Assembly: GCA_026745465.1 (NCBI GenBank)
Contig: JACYXH010000406.1
Span: 347,001 to 411,000, forward strand
Length of the DNA stretch: 64,000 bases
Source: Lota lota
Taxonomy: Eukaryota > Chordata > Actinopteri > Gadiformes > Lotidae
Reading direction: 5' to 3'
In this document: piece by piece, positions 23,201 to 36,656 of the stretch
Numbering within the stretch: position 1 is the first letter of the stretch
Layout of the letters: the number at the start of each line of letters is the position of its first letter
Notes under the pieces: generated by a model
The model's input: only the letters and a program-made list of their open reading frames with translations
Database searches by the model: none
Told to the model about the DNA's origin: nothing
Program-made: the position numbers and the translations under genes

Positions 23201-25891
23201 AAAACTGCAGGGGCAACACCTGGTAAACCAGCGGTTATTGCACTTGATATTGCGATTCGGATTATATTAGTGCTAATGTAGTTTGCCATCTTTGCACCAA
23301 CATGGCAATATGTTTCACCACGTAAGGTGCTTTCCCTGCAGTTCAGTTTGTGTTGGCATACAAAAGCAAATGAAAAATCAAATGATTTGATGCAATTCTC
23401 ACAGAGTCCGGAGGGAGAGATGAAAAAGGCTGACTCTGAAGGTAGAACTTTCCGTTTAATAGGTTTAATGTTTTTATAAATGTTTGTTTATTAACATGAA
23501 CATTATAATATATAGAGAGATTAAATATCTCTCTTTACATATTTATTTGAACTAGGAACTATAATCGACAACAAACCAGACCCACCGCCTACTTTCTCCA
23601 AACCACGAACGATGTCCACCTCATCAGGTAACTCATTTTAAATGGTCCTTTTGTCATGATGGATTATGAGTACCTCATCCTAATAAACTGCACGTTTGCT
23701 CCATCGCAGATACAAGACATCAAATCCGTCAAAGTGCATCCGCGCACGAGTCAGCAGGAAAGCCGGCCTTGCCTCCCAAACCAGTCATCAAGCCTGGCGT
23801 ACAACAACCTCAGACGTCAGGCCGCAGCACCCCAGAGAACGAGCTCGCTAAAATACAGGAGGCGGACACGTCTACACCGAGCAAAGCCTGTCCCCCAGAC
23901 CTTTCGGTCTCCTCTCCCTCTTCCTGCAACGTCCCCAGCGCTGCCTCTCCCCTCACTGGCCCCTCCATCTCAACCTCCATCACTCATTCAGACACCGTGG
24001 CTCCCTCTCCCCCGGCTGCTGCCATCGCTCCCTCCGACACTGATGAGCTCGCAGAAACCTCTCCGATAGAGGCCACGCCTCCGATAGAGGCCACGCCTCC
24101 GATAGAGGCCACGCCTCCGATAGAGGCCACGCCTCAGATAGAGGCCACGCCTCCGATAGAGGCCACGCCTCCGATAGAGGCCACGCCTCAGATAGAGGCC
24201 ACGCCTCCGATAGAGGCCACGCCTCCGATAGAGGCCGCGCCTCCGATAGAGACCACGTCTCAGATAGAGGCCGCGCCTCCGATAGAGGCCACGCCTCCGA
24301 TAGAGACCACGTCTCAGATAGAGGCCGCGCCTCCGATAGAGGCCACGCCTCCGATAGAGGCCGCGCCTCCGACAGAGGCTGCGCCTCAGATAGAGGCCGG
24401 CGCCTCCGATAGAGGCCGCGCCTCCGATAGAGGCCACGCCTCCGATAGAGGCCGCGTCTCAGATAGAGGCCGCGTCTCAGACAGAGGTCGCGTCTCCAGG
24501 GCTCGTGGATAGCAGCACTGTTATCGCTACAACAGGTGTGACTGCTGCCGTCTCCCCAACACAACCCCTGTCTTCATCAGCCGTTACCAATCCCACCAGC
24601 TCCACAGAGGCGTTATCGCCTGTCCCTACGCCCAGCGCTACTGCCACGGTCCCCTCCACATCTCCACTCTCTCCCACCCCCATTAGCATTCCCACCCCAT
24701 CCTCAGAAACATTATTGCCTCTTCCTGCATCTTCCACTTCCTTTGAGTCCATTACTTTGGTGCCACCGAATACATCCACTCATTCCCCGTCGCCCGTTCC
24801 TAATGCTGCCGTCACAAACTGTGCTGGTTCTGCTTCCATTTCTCAATCTCCGTCTTCGGACACCACAACTGTGGACACGGAACCCGTAGTCTCAGCAGGA
24901 ATCTTCCAGAACGCCCTGCGCTGCCCCGCTACACATGCAGCCCGTAGCATAACCCCCCCAGGCTCCCTCTCCACTGCAGATATCTTCACCAGCTCTGAAA
25001 CTCCGGCTTCATCTGTAGTTACTCCAGCCCAGGGTTTGGTTGATGCGTCTTCTTTCTGTGAGACGACAGTCGCAACTGACCCCATCCCTAGCAACGACTC
25101 AACAGCATCGTCTTGCGTTAAGGCTGCCACCGCTAATGTTACCAGCCCAGTAGCTACTGATAGCGCTGGCTCTATTTTACCACCTCCACGCACACAGCCA
25201 GGCCTCCCCCTCCCCTCAGACACCGCTATCACCTCCTGCCCGAAGTCGTCCACCTCAGGTGCCCCCGACGCAGCTCATCCATCCGACACAGCCACCCCTC
25301 CCTCTATCTCCACCTCTCATTCAGAAACCCACCCAGCCTCGGTTAACCTTCCCGTCACAAACAACCACGGCGCATCGCCCGCGAGCAGCATCTGCACTCC
25401 CCAGGGCACAGAAGTCCCCTCTGTTACCATGCCAACGGCTGCTTCCCCCCCGGATCCCGCCGGTCCAACACGTCACGGCCGAGCCGAGGATAACAACGTG
25501 CAAACCCCACCAGAGGAGCCGCCCAGGCGTGACCCACCCAGGAAGGAAAAAGGTGTGTGCTGAGCTAAGCACACAGGTGCCTTCATTTTAAAGTTGAATT
25601 TTAGCTGACTATGGTGTTTTTCTTTCAGCGGCCGATGATGACGTAGACCGCGATGTTCAAAGGAGCGGGCAAAATGAGAGGCACGGAAACAGCCAAGAGG
25701 ATAGAAGCAACAAGCACTCAGACGTGGAAGGAGAAGAAGCCCAGCAGATTACAGAGAGGGAGGACCACAGCACTGTGGGTAGAGGGCCCGAACCAGAGAT
25801 CGCTCGGGCCCAGAGAGATGACCAGCAGAACGGGACAGAGGGAAGACCACAACCACAACTAGAGGAAACCAGTACTATCCATGAAAAATAA
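20229..25891 (+). CDS. carmil2: CARMIL-family protein lacking the LRR half (CARMIL2-like by position)
   Basis: Exons: 20229-20327, 22062-22165, 22310-22775, 23069-23161, 23405-23441, 23556-23627, 23710-25552, 25629-25891 (TAA). Exon 1 encodes LRHYTQTRPRPHRQ, which fits the capping-protein interaction motif LxHxTxxRPx6P. Exon 2 encodes MGRVDEGVEEFFTKR, the CARMIL-specific interaction motif. Exon 3 gives LRRKLGDFFTLRKRRGLK and a Lys/Glu-rich helix; later exons are Pro/Ser/Thr-rich with ALPPKPVIKPG as an SH3-type ligand. These motifs uncap actin filaments by displacing heterodimeric capping protein. The PH, LRR and dimerisation regions that normally precede them are absent upstream. An 18-bp coding minisatellite contains one extra base near 24399 that breaks the frame; flanking exon phases fit the unbroken frame, giving about 991 residues. 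CARMIL2 rather than CARMIL1 or CARMIL3 is inferred from the RIPOR1 neighbour, as in human 16q22.1. Confidence 0.75.
21120..22035. repeat. 34-bp minisatellite in the first CARMIL-like intron
   Basis: About 26 copies with core gtaactgtatttgtgtgtct end just before the acceptor at 22061. TG-rich sense sequence continues up to the 3' splice site. Confidence 0.92.
22769..22980 (+). repeat. 23-bp minisatellite built on a 5' splice site (CARMIL-like exon 3)
   Basis: Nine copies. Each contains gcaaagGTAAGGTGGTGC or a one-base variant (gcaaggGTAAGG, gcaatgGTAAGG). The first copy is the real junction ACGGCAAAG|GTAAGG at 22775/22776, so every period carries an intact donor. Confidence 0.95.
24059..24485 (+). 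repeat. 18-bp coding minisatellite (PPIEAT repeats) with one 19-bp unit
   Basis: About 24 units of gaggccacgcctccgata and variants encode P-P/Q-I-E-A/T-A/T hexapeptides. At about 24391-24410 gaggccggcgcctcc replaces gaggccgcgcctcc; the extra G shifts the frame and leads to a stop at about 24512. Confidence 0.92.
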
Positions 25892-26851
25892 GTTCGTAAA
25901 GAGAGGCGTACAATAACAATACCATCCGCGTGGGACCATCTACTGTGAGGGGGGCAGGAGAGGCAGCAGGGTGTTGTGAGGAGGGGGGTGGAAAGCACCG
26001 AAGGAGTCATGGGACCAAAGAACCGCCATCCCATTGGATGACACCAGAGAATCCAGCAGCATCATTGTCTGTTTTTTGTTGTTGATGTATTTTTTTTATG
26101 GATATGATTGAATATTGAATTGCACGTATAATGATGTACCGTATGAGAAGAACGGTGGTAAAATAATATGTTTACAATAGATGGATACGAGATGTACTCT
26201 TGACTATTAAATGGATTGTCGACTTGATCGTTTAAATTTTCTAAATTTTCTCAAAGAAAAATAATGATTAGAATAAATATTTATTCATATAATACTGATA
26301 TCTGGATTAAAGATTGTAAATTGTTCAGAGCTAAGTATAGGCCAATGTGGTATTTCTGTTATTTGGCACAAAATAACGAGCCATAGCAATAAATAAAAAA
26401 TATCCATTGTACATAGCCGATATATGAGATATATCATATGTAAGAGAATATTTACTAAAGAATGTGAGGCAATGTGCTAATCTAAGATGCATCTATGCAA
26501 TGGTTGCATTTACACTTATAATATATAATAATATAATATATATTACTTATAATAATATGTAAATAATAGAACAATTAACGTATAACAGAATCTAAATCTA
26601 AATCACTCTTCATAGTGTGTAATTTAGTTGAATCCTCGACTCCCAAACGAAAGGTGTCGCTGTAACAACACCTCTTGGACATTACAGCTCCAGAGAGGCG
26701 CGGAAGGGAGGGCCCGAAAATAAAGAAACAAGCATTTTTCTTTGTGGTTCCGCAGTATCCGCGCTCGTTACTTTAATTCCCGAATTTAGGCGTCTGCGTG
26801 CACACGGGTCCTTGACGTACGGGTTGCCAGACGGTTCGTTGACCACACATC
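25892..26851. other. CARMIL-like 3' UTR and NUDT21 5' region
   Basis: AT-rich 3' sequence with AATAAA candidates around 26272-26280 and 26388-26395, then a more GC-rich stretch from about 26640 that probably holds the NUDT21 promoter and 5' UTR. No other coding signal is seen. Confidence 0.5.
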
Positions 26852-28731
<1,880 letters not shown>

Positions 28732-29946
28732 CGGGAGGGAACGTGTACGTGTCCGACGCTGTCTCTGTGAGCTCAGCTGGTTATGGATGTAGTTCCGAGA
28801 TGAGGTGCTTTGGAAGTACACTGTTCATCACTGCAAGGACTTTCACAGGCAGCTCTCCTACCGGACGATGGACACTGGGTGATCAGCTGTCAATCGAAAG
28901 AAAATATGGTCTGGTGATTTTGTGTTTGTTTTTTTACCGAAAACAAAAAAAAGATTTTCTATCATATGTTGTTTCCTTATCCCAGTGCTTCTAAAATTTG
29001 ATTTTACTCTCAAAAGAAGATTTGTCTAATTAAGAAGAAAAAGCTACAACTTTGAGTTTCTTGTTTTAACCTGTAATGATGTATGTGTTTTTTTTATTTG
29101 AATAAAAAAGTTTGTTTAGAGGAATGAGCTCTTTTTGAAGTGTGTTGATGGATTTATTCAGGTTGTGTTTATTACATTGCCAACAAATAAAGCTTTTTTT
29201 TATGAGGTTGAAAATGAAAAGCCATCTCAGTGATTTGTAGCCGTATCGTAAAATACCAATTCTTCAGAAAAAGACTGTGTTGTTCTTCACAATGAAATGA
29301 CACTGAAATGTTGTAATCTGTCAAACAAAAGCCAGTCTCTCTGGATTAAACTGCTTGGATGAAGGATTGTATTTATAGCTTCCACAGCCAGGATGCTCCT
29401 AAGTGTTGCCTGTGAACTTTTTGTGAATTGCAGCTGCAGGCTTTGTTAAATCCTTTGAGCATTTCCATTATGTGTTTTATGTATTGGGTCAACTGTTAAC
29501 ATAATCTTTGTAGTGGTCTTAGAGGTGTATTATAAACAATGATGCTCAGATTTTCTACTTGGGACTGCTCCGGTAAAATAGGCTTCAGGAATATGTTTAT
29601 GTTCTGCTTCACAATGCAGTAAAATCAATAAATGTCTTATATATTTATATATACACACACAATATTAGTATATGGACTTGATAATTGTCCATTTAACAAA
29701 TGTTGAAAAAGAACCACATTAGGGTTATATTTAGGACGGTATTTAAGGAAATGGGATTTTAGCCTGTCCATAACGCCAGTCATGGGTGTGATTTCTGCGT
29801 CTGTGTCAGGCGTAGCTACTGTGCGACAGTCGCTGGCTGCGCCTGCTGACACGAAGCTGACGTAGCTACTGTGCGACCGGACCGGACTTTCATAGAGTGG
29901 ACTGAACCAAAGTAAACATCCAAATGTGGAGCATGAGGCGTTAGCA
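28732..29946. other. NUDT21 3' UTR and NUDT21/OGFOD1 intergenic region
   Basis: Two poly(A) signals lie in the first 500 bases (AATAAA at 29101-29106 and about 29187). The OGFOD1 promoter side has a direct repeat of cgtagctactgtgcgac at about 29811-29827 and 29861-29877. Confidence 0.6.
29101..29106 (+). terminator. NUDT21 poly(A) signal with upstream UGUA pair
   Basis: AATAAA is preceded by two TGTA motifs at 29072-29075 and 29080-29083, the paired arrangement bound by the NUDT21 dimer itself. Confidence 0.6.
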
Positions 29947-32900
29947 ATGAGTTCTAAACGACAACAAGAGCACAGCGACAACCCAGAGAAGCGAAAAAGG
30001 ATAAAGAAACGCGAAGAAGTAGCTCAACTTTCTCTTGTAGTAGATGACGAGGAAGTGAAGAAAGCCGTAAAGGAAGCATGGTCTCAAGGAGCTCACTACT
30101 CTCATGGCAAGTTCAGCAAAGAGTGGTCCTATTAAAGTTGATGTGCTGGTGTAACAGCCGGCTTATGACGGGTGTATACGCTAGGTCTCCGGTCTCTCAC
30201 CCTGTCTCATTTAGACCCAAATGCTGTTGGCTAATCTAAGCATGAAAGCCCTTCATAACACACATCAATTCAACAACGAGAAGGACGTAGACTAAGCATT
30301 GTGTGTAACACACAACAATTACATAAAAAAAGACCCCATTCGTTAATGATGAATTACTATTGTTAACTACGAATTAGACCTAATATTATATGTAACAATG
30401 CATGCAAGGATTAGTACGTTATCAATGTGTATTTGTCCTTTCCTAAAGCCTACGTGTGGCAGTCTGTCATGCCATTGATGGGTCGTTTAGTTTAATTGTT
30501 TTGCGCCCAATTTATACAATGGTTTGATCGTGTGCTTTTTGGTGGATCGTCCATGCGCTTCACTTGGATAAGGATGGCTATTGGCAGTTTTTGGCAGCTC
30601 ACACATCAAAACGGGAGTGTATTTATTCTCACATTTCCTTTAACGATTGTCATTTTTTTATTACAGAAAACCTGGAGTTAAACTGCTACCCTTTCCCACA
30701 TTGCATCATTAAGAACTTCGTCCACAGTGAGGCATTCACAGAAAATTTACAAAAAGAACTTCTTGAACTCAACTTCCACGAGAAGTCCAACGATCTCTAC
30801 AAATTCAAGCAGGTAGGCCTAGTCTTTGTTCCTCTGTGCAGCTTGGTAGGGCCATGTTGTCGTCTAATAACGTTGATCTTTTTCCATGCAGTCTGATGAC
30901 TTACGGGAGAGAACCGAATCACATATATCAGGCTTGAGGTAAAGAGGAAAACACAACTCCCCCAGCAGATTGTATTATGTATTAACATTTGCAAAACTGT
31001 ATGAGAGAACATCTGGTTGATTGGTGTTGATTTTCTTAACACTTATAACTAACTGTTTTTGGGATGGTCTGTAGTTGATACACAAGTGTTATTCTCATTA
31101 ACATCAGGGCAGCATTGTTTGGACGCTTCCGTTCCTGGCTTGGAGACGTCTTGGGTGTTGAGCTGGAGACCACAGTGGACATCTCATGCGCCAAATACCA
31201 ATACACTGGTAATATTTATTAGGAATACACTGGTCATATTTACTACCAATACACTGGTAATATTTATTAAGAATACACTGGTAATATTTATTACCAATAC
31301 ACTGGTAATATTTATTACCAATACACTGGTAATATTTATTACCAATACACTGGTAATATTTATTAAGAATACACTGGTAATAGGTATTACCAATACACTG
31401 GTAATATTTATTAAGAATACACTGGTCATATTTACTACCAATACACTGGTAATATTTATTAAGAATACACTGGTAATATTTATTAAGAATACACTGGTCA
31501 TATTTACTACCAATACACTGGTAATATTTATTAAGAATACACTGGTAATATTTATTACCAATACACTGGTAATATTTATTACCAATACACTGGTAATATC
31601 CATTACCAATTCACTGGTAATATTACACTGGTAATACTTATTACCAATACACTGGTCATATTTATTAAGAATACACTGGTAATATTTATTACCAATATAC
31701 TGGTAATATTTATTATGAATACACTGGTAATATTTATTAAGAATACCCTGGTAACATTTATTACCAATATACTGGTAATATTTATTAAGAATACACTGGT
31801 AATATTTAATACCAATACACTGGTAATATTTATTAAGAATACACTGGTAATATTTATTACCAATATACTGGTAATATTTATTAAGAATACACTGGTAATA
31901 TTTAATACCAATACACTGGTAATATTTATTATGAATACACTGGTAATATTTATTATGAATACACTGGTAATATTTATTATGAATACACTGGTAATATTTA
32001 TTAAGAATACACTGGTCATATTTACTACCAATACACTGGTAATATTTATTAAGAATACACTGGTAATATTACACTGGTAATACTTATTACCAATACACTG
32101 GTCATATTTATTAAGAATACACTGGTAATATTACACTGGTAATACTTATTACCAATACACTGGTCATATTTATTAAGAATACACTGGTAATATCTATTAC
32201 CAATTCACTGGTAATATTACACTGGTAATACTTATTACCAATACACTGGTCATATTTATTAAGAATACACTGGTAATATTGAATACCAAAATACTGGTAA
32301 TATTTATCATGAATACACTGGTAATATTAAGAACACACTGGTAATATTTATTAAGAATACCCTGGTAATATTTAATACCAAAATACTGGTAATATTTATT
32401 ATGAATACACTGGTAATATTTATTGCCAATACACTGGTAATATGTATTACCAATACACTGGTTATATTTACTACCAATACACTGGTAATATGTATTATGA
32501 ATACACTGGTAATATTTATTAAGAATACACTGGTAATATTTATTAAGAATACACTGGTAATATTTATTATGAATACACTGGTAATATTTATTATGAATAC
32601 ACTGGTAACTTGTTTCTCAAATCGATGACATCATGCCGTAAACCAGGTTGGAGAATGAGTGTGAGGGCGTCCTGTACCAGGTTGGAGAATGAGTGTGAGG
32701 GCGTCCTGCACCAGGTTGGAGAATGAGTGTGAGGGCGTCCTGCACCCGGAGGCTCACCGTTCCTTCCCTCCTCGCTCTAGATATTCTCCTCTGTCATGAT
32801 GACGAACTGGAGGGCCGACGAGTGGCCTTCATCCTGTACCTGGTCCCTCCCTGGCAGAGCAGCGACGGGGGCACCCTGGACCTGTACGCAACGGACAGTA

Positions 32901-34804
32901 CGTACCTCACAGCAGGCAGTCAGCCCTCCTCCATTTGAACAAATCATTAAAAGATGCACCCCCTTCGCCAGGTCACCTCCAACCAAAGCACATCGTCAAG
33001 TCTCTGGTCCCGTCCTGGAACACACTGGTGCTCTTCGAAGTGTCCCCGGTGTCGTTCCATCAGGTGAGCCTATCGCCGCCTCGCTCGGTACTCCACCTCG
33101 GTTGCCGCGCGCGGTTTGTCGTGCTGGGGGTGGTTCTGGGTTCCAGCCCCAATGTCTTCTACCTGTAGAAACATCCCCTACCCGTCCCTGAAGGACGTCT
33201 GCTTTAAGAAGTCTATTGGTGAACTTTGGATGAAAGGTTCTGCTGTGCTGCTGGACCGAAGCAGAGGCAGAACTCCGTCCGGCCCTAGAGTACGTGTTGT
33301 TCCTGCAGGTGTCCGAGGTGGTGTCCGAGGACAAGTGTCGTCTGTCGCTGAGCGGCTGGTTCCACGGGCCCTCTCTGGAGCGGCCGTCACGCCACATCGA
33401 GGAGTCCCTCCCACGAAGCCCCCACCTACCCAGAGATGTGAGTCGTGGACGCCAGATGTCACGGGACACCTGCAGATGTGTACCTTTCCGTCCGCAGTCT
33501 TACGTACATTCATTCGTCATTTTTACTTAAAGCTTTCTGTGTGTGTGTTTTTTTTCACAGGAGACACTGCTGCTTGAGTGGGTGAATCCGATGTATCTGG
33601 ATATCTCCTACCAGGAGCAAATTCAGGAGGAATTTGAAGAGAGCTCGGAAATCCAGCTCAAAGACTTTTTAAAGGTGGGCCTCCTTCTTTTGTCTTCTCC
33701 TTTTCGCTTGTATTTTTTTCCTTCCCGCTGTTTATTCTTTTTCCGTTGTCAGGAGGAGAAGTTTGCGGAGGTTAGTGTGGCTCTGAGGCTTCATGACATC
33801 CAGTGGGCCAGGAGAGGGCCACCTAATAATAGGTCGGCCATCTTTCCACCGTCTTACCCCTTTCACCCCCCTCTCCTCTCCCCTTATCCCTCCCTTAAAA
33901 TACATTGAGTACGACACCAGGAAGTACTGCCAACCGTTAACGCTCTGGCCTGCTCCTCAGGTCCTACGAGGTGGCTTCTCTGGAGACCATTCCCTCGTGT
34001 GTGAGCGAGTGTTGGGAGCTGCTTTGTTCAGAAGCCTTCTTCCTGCTCCTCTCCAACTTCACCGGCCTCAGACTGCACTTTCTCTGCCCCAATGACGATG
34101 ACGACGACGACGACGAAGACGATGATGAAGAAGAGGAGGAGGAGGAGGAGGAGGAGGATGGTGAGAATGAGGAGGAAGAGGAGGAAAGCCAAGAGAACGC
34201 GAGGGACGGAGAAGCCACGGGGTCCGCGATGGAGACGCCGCCAACGAAAAAGAAGAGCAAGGCCAAAGGTAGAGGGAGCGCAGGGGAACTGCCGTCAGTC
34301 ACGCTAAGCCCCGCCCTCTCCAGGTGAGTCTGATGTCGCCGCTAACCTGTGTCCCCTCTGCAGAGCCGAGCACCCCCGAGTACGTGGGGGAGCTGCGCCG
34401 CTGGACCCACGGGGGCTACACGCTGCTACACGACGGGGAGGCCGTGAGGGCAGAGTACGCCCTGGACCTCATCCTCCCCTTTGGGTGCTCGGGTGCGTTC
34501 AGAAACCAGCCGTCGCTAGCGTGATTACAGCGGCGGCCGTTGTGCGGAGTTTGACTGTTTTGTGTGTCGGTGTCCGCGTGCAGACTGGCCGTCGGAGTTC
34601 GGGGGCTTCACGTCGTACGTGGCCAACGAGGAGGAGGAGGAGCTGCTCACCGTGCATCCCGAGGACAACTGCCTCGCCCTGGTGTACCGGGACAAGGAAA
34701 CCCTCCGCTTCGTCAAACACATCAACCACAAAAGCTCCCGCCGGGAGAACGGCGATGATGTGCGTAGAACGTTTTACGACTTCTCCTTTGTGTACTATGA
34801 ATAA
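29947..34804 (+). CDS. ogfod1: OGFOD1, 2-oxoglutarate/Fe(II)-dependent prolyl 3-hydroxylase of ribosomal protein uS12
   Basis: Twelve exons: 29947-30106, 30667-30812, 30892-30938, 31108-31208, 32781-32897, 32972-33063, 33309-33437, 33561-33674, 33753-33832, 33961-34268, 34364-34492, 34584-34804 (TAA); 547 residues against 542 in human. The catalytic domain shows [15 protein letters not shown] (HxD iron ligands), a later His in [12 protein letters not shown], and the 2-oxoglutarate-binding Arg region [11 protein letters not shown]. The C-terminal second double-stranded beta-helix includes [15 protein letters not shown]-type sequence and ends DFSFVYYE. The enzyme hydroxylates a conserved proline of RPS23 and affects translation and stress granules. 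A poly-Asp/Glu linker at 34092-34180 is longer than in mammals. Intron 1 starts with GCAAGT (GC-AG type). Exon 4's donor seeds a 1.4-kb array of donor copies. Confidence 0.96.
31199..32612 (+). repeat. 24-bp minisatellite of about 58 copies built on the OGFOD1 exon 4 donor
   Basis: The real junction is ATACACTG|GTAATATTTA at 31208/31209. Almost every later unit repeats aatacactggtaatattta, with substitutions such as ggtcatat, ggtaatag or ggtaacat in a minority. The array fills most of intron 4. Confidence 0.96.
32643..32748. repeat. 34-bp minisatellite, three copies, OGFOD1 intron 4
   Basis: Core ccaggttggagaatgagtgt, three near-perfect copies, ending about 30 bases before the acceptor of exon 5. 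Confidence 0.9.
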
Positions 34805-34805
34805 A
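34800..34805 (+). terminator. AATAAA overlapping the OGFOD1 stop codon
   Basis: The last codons GAA TAA followed by a form AATAAA. A second AATAAA at about 35095 is the more likely working signal. Confidence 0.4.
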
Positions 34806-35600
34806 CCCGTGTGACTTTTTCTGTTTTGGTATTTGTTTTTCAACGGCTATTTAGATCTAGGCTGTCAGTTGCACGGCGACGGTCACCGTGATCGGGTTTC
34901 CGAAGGGGTCTAGATTTAGTACAGCGGGAGGAGAAAGGTCAGATAATTACTATTGGTTTGGTGAGGTTTGTTGTTTTTCTGTTAAATATGCAATGTGTCC
35001 TTGCTCAGAAAGGCCCAAAATGTTTCTGTACTAATTACAATTTGTGTATCTATGGTAAAATGATGAAATGTACAAAATATGAATTGGCTGAATTAATAAA
35101 ATACATGTTTTGTAATTGATAGCAATCAAGGCGACCACTTAATGTCGAAACAACTCTGTCGCCCCCTCGTGGGCGTACTGAAAACAAACCATGTTTTTGT
35201 CTACTGTGGCCGAAGCAAGTTCACATTTAGTTTTGATGAGTTATTGAAAAAGTTGGGGGGTTTTTTCAATAAAAAGAAAAATGAACTTGAGGTAAGACTA
35301 AATAATTTATTCTAAAAGCAATCTCAGTCACGTGCTTTTGATTGCTTAATCACTCAAACACAAAACGCTAATCCAGATCATATAATTACGACTCTGGAGT
35401 ATAAATGTATTGGCCATCAAGATTATTAATAACTCAGTGCTTGGTTGAGCTTCAGTAAGCATGCGCTAAACTGGTTCTACCAGGCTGGGCTAGAGGTGGG
35501 TCCTACGGAACGGGAGCCGCCGTCAACCATTTCCTCTTAAGAATCAGCACCCGCCACTAAAAGTGAACTTCGTCCAATCGCAACGTTCCCTGATTCTCGG
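34806..35600. other. OGFOD1/TRADD intergenic
   Basis: AT-rich OGFOD1 3' UTR to about 35110, then unremarkable sequence. No open frame or repeat of note. Confidence 0.5.
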
Positions 35601-35671
35601 TCAACCAATCGAGGGCGGTGGGCGTCATCCTAAGTAGGAAACGTCTCCGAACGTTGCAACAAAGTTCGAAG
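35560..35671 (+). promoter_or_regulatory. Probable TRADD promoter and 5' UTR exon
   Basis: Two CCAAT boxes (gtccaatcg at about 35572 and aaccaatcg at about 35603), a GC-box-like gagggcggtgggcg and a CRE-like gcgtcatcc precede ttcgaag|gtaagttc, a good donor at 35672. It joins plausibly to the acceptor four bases upstream of the TRADD ATG. Confidence 0.5.
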
Positions 35672-36625
35672 GTAAGTTCTTCATTAAAGGTTCTGTATGT
35701 TATCGGACCGACAACGCAGAAGAACTAGCTGTGTTGTGCATTGTAAATACATTCGTGTGGGAGTTGTGTATTTACTTTCGTCACACTTAACTGTCTGTCT
35801 TGCAATCCCCGAAGATATTCTTGTTGCACTGAGACCCATTCAACAAACCAGTCCTGTAATGGGCCGAGGACTTGGTCGTTTTTCAAACCTGTTCTTTGCT
35901 AAACCCGTGCTCTTACTTGTTGTGTTCTTAATTGTGCTATTTAAATCTACTGACCCACTCGGGACATCGCAAAAGTTGAGATAGCGGTAAGTCGATTTGC
36001 ATCTGAAAGCAACTGTATATTGAACTCGTCATTATCACATAATCCTTGTACATCTGCGCGGAACTAATCTTACCATTATATTTATAGAATATCAGTACAT
36101 AGACATACAGGCATATGATTACATATGGGATAAGGCATCGCATTAGTTTAACAGGAAAGCATAATCCCGTTTGATGTTCTTTCAACGAAGAGCCCTAAAT
36201 GTGCAGAGTAGACTTACATCAAGAAGGAAAACAAGTCGGCATCAATGATCAATGCCTTATCTGGAAGCATGGTCACATCTACTCAGTTGGAAGTCTGTAT
36301 TCAACAACAAGGTGATTCTGATTGATGATATGAGTTGTATATTAAATTGGTCTTTTTATATACCTTTTGCTGAAAGTGTCCTCCTATATGACATGAGCCC
36401 TGAATATAAAATTATATTTCCTATAAACCTAATGCTCATGGAAAAACCATGAGCATTAGTTCCAAATATTTAATTTTATTTCAATTTTAATTTTAATATA
36501 TGCATACTATCATCCATTAAGGTTTACGAAGGTTAAACCAAACATTTCAATATCAGTAATTATCTTTTAATTGGATCAATATTTCTAATGTTTGTAGACC
36601 TATATAATTTTTACAACCCCCCCCC

Positions 36626-36656
<31 letters not shown>

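Noticed and set aside
23980-24564. Minus-strand frames over the PPIEAT array (LSEAWP, YRRRGL repeats)
   Set aside because: They are shadows of the CARMIL-like coding repeat; the plus frame joins properly spliced exons.
31059-32628. Open frames rich in NTLVIFI or ITSVLVIN
   Set aside because: They are frames across the 24-bp intronic array; the true OGFOD1 frame stops after the first unit.
35697-35984. 95-residue frame after the TRADD 5' exon
   Set aside because: It lies in the presumed intron, shows no family similarity and has a weak start context.
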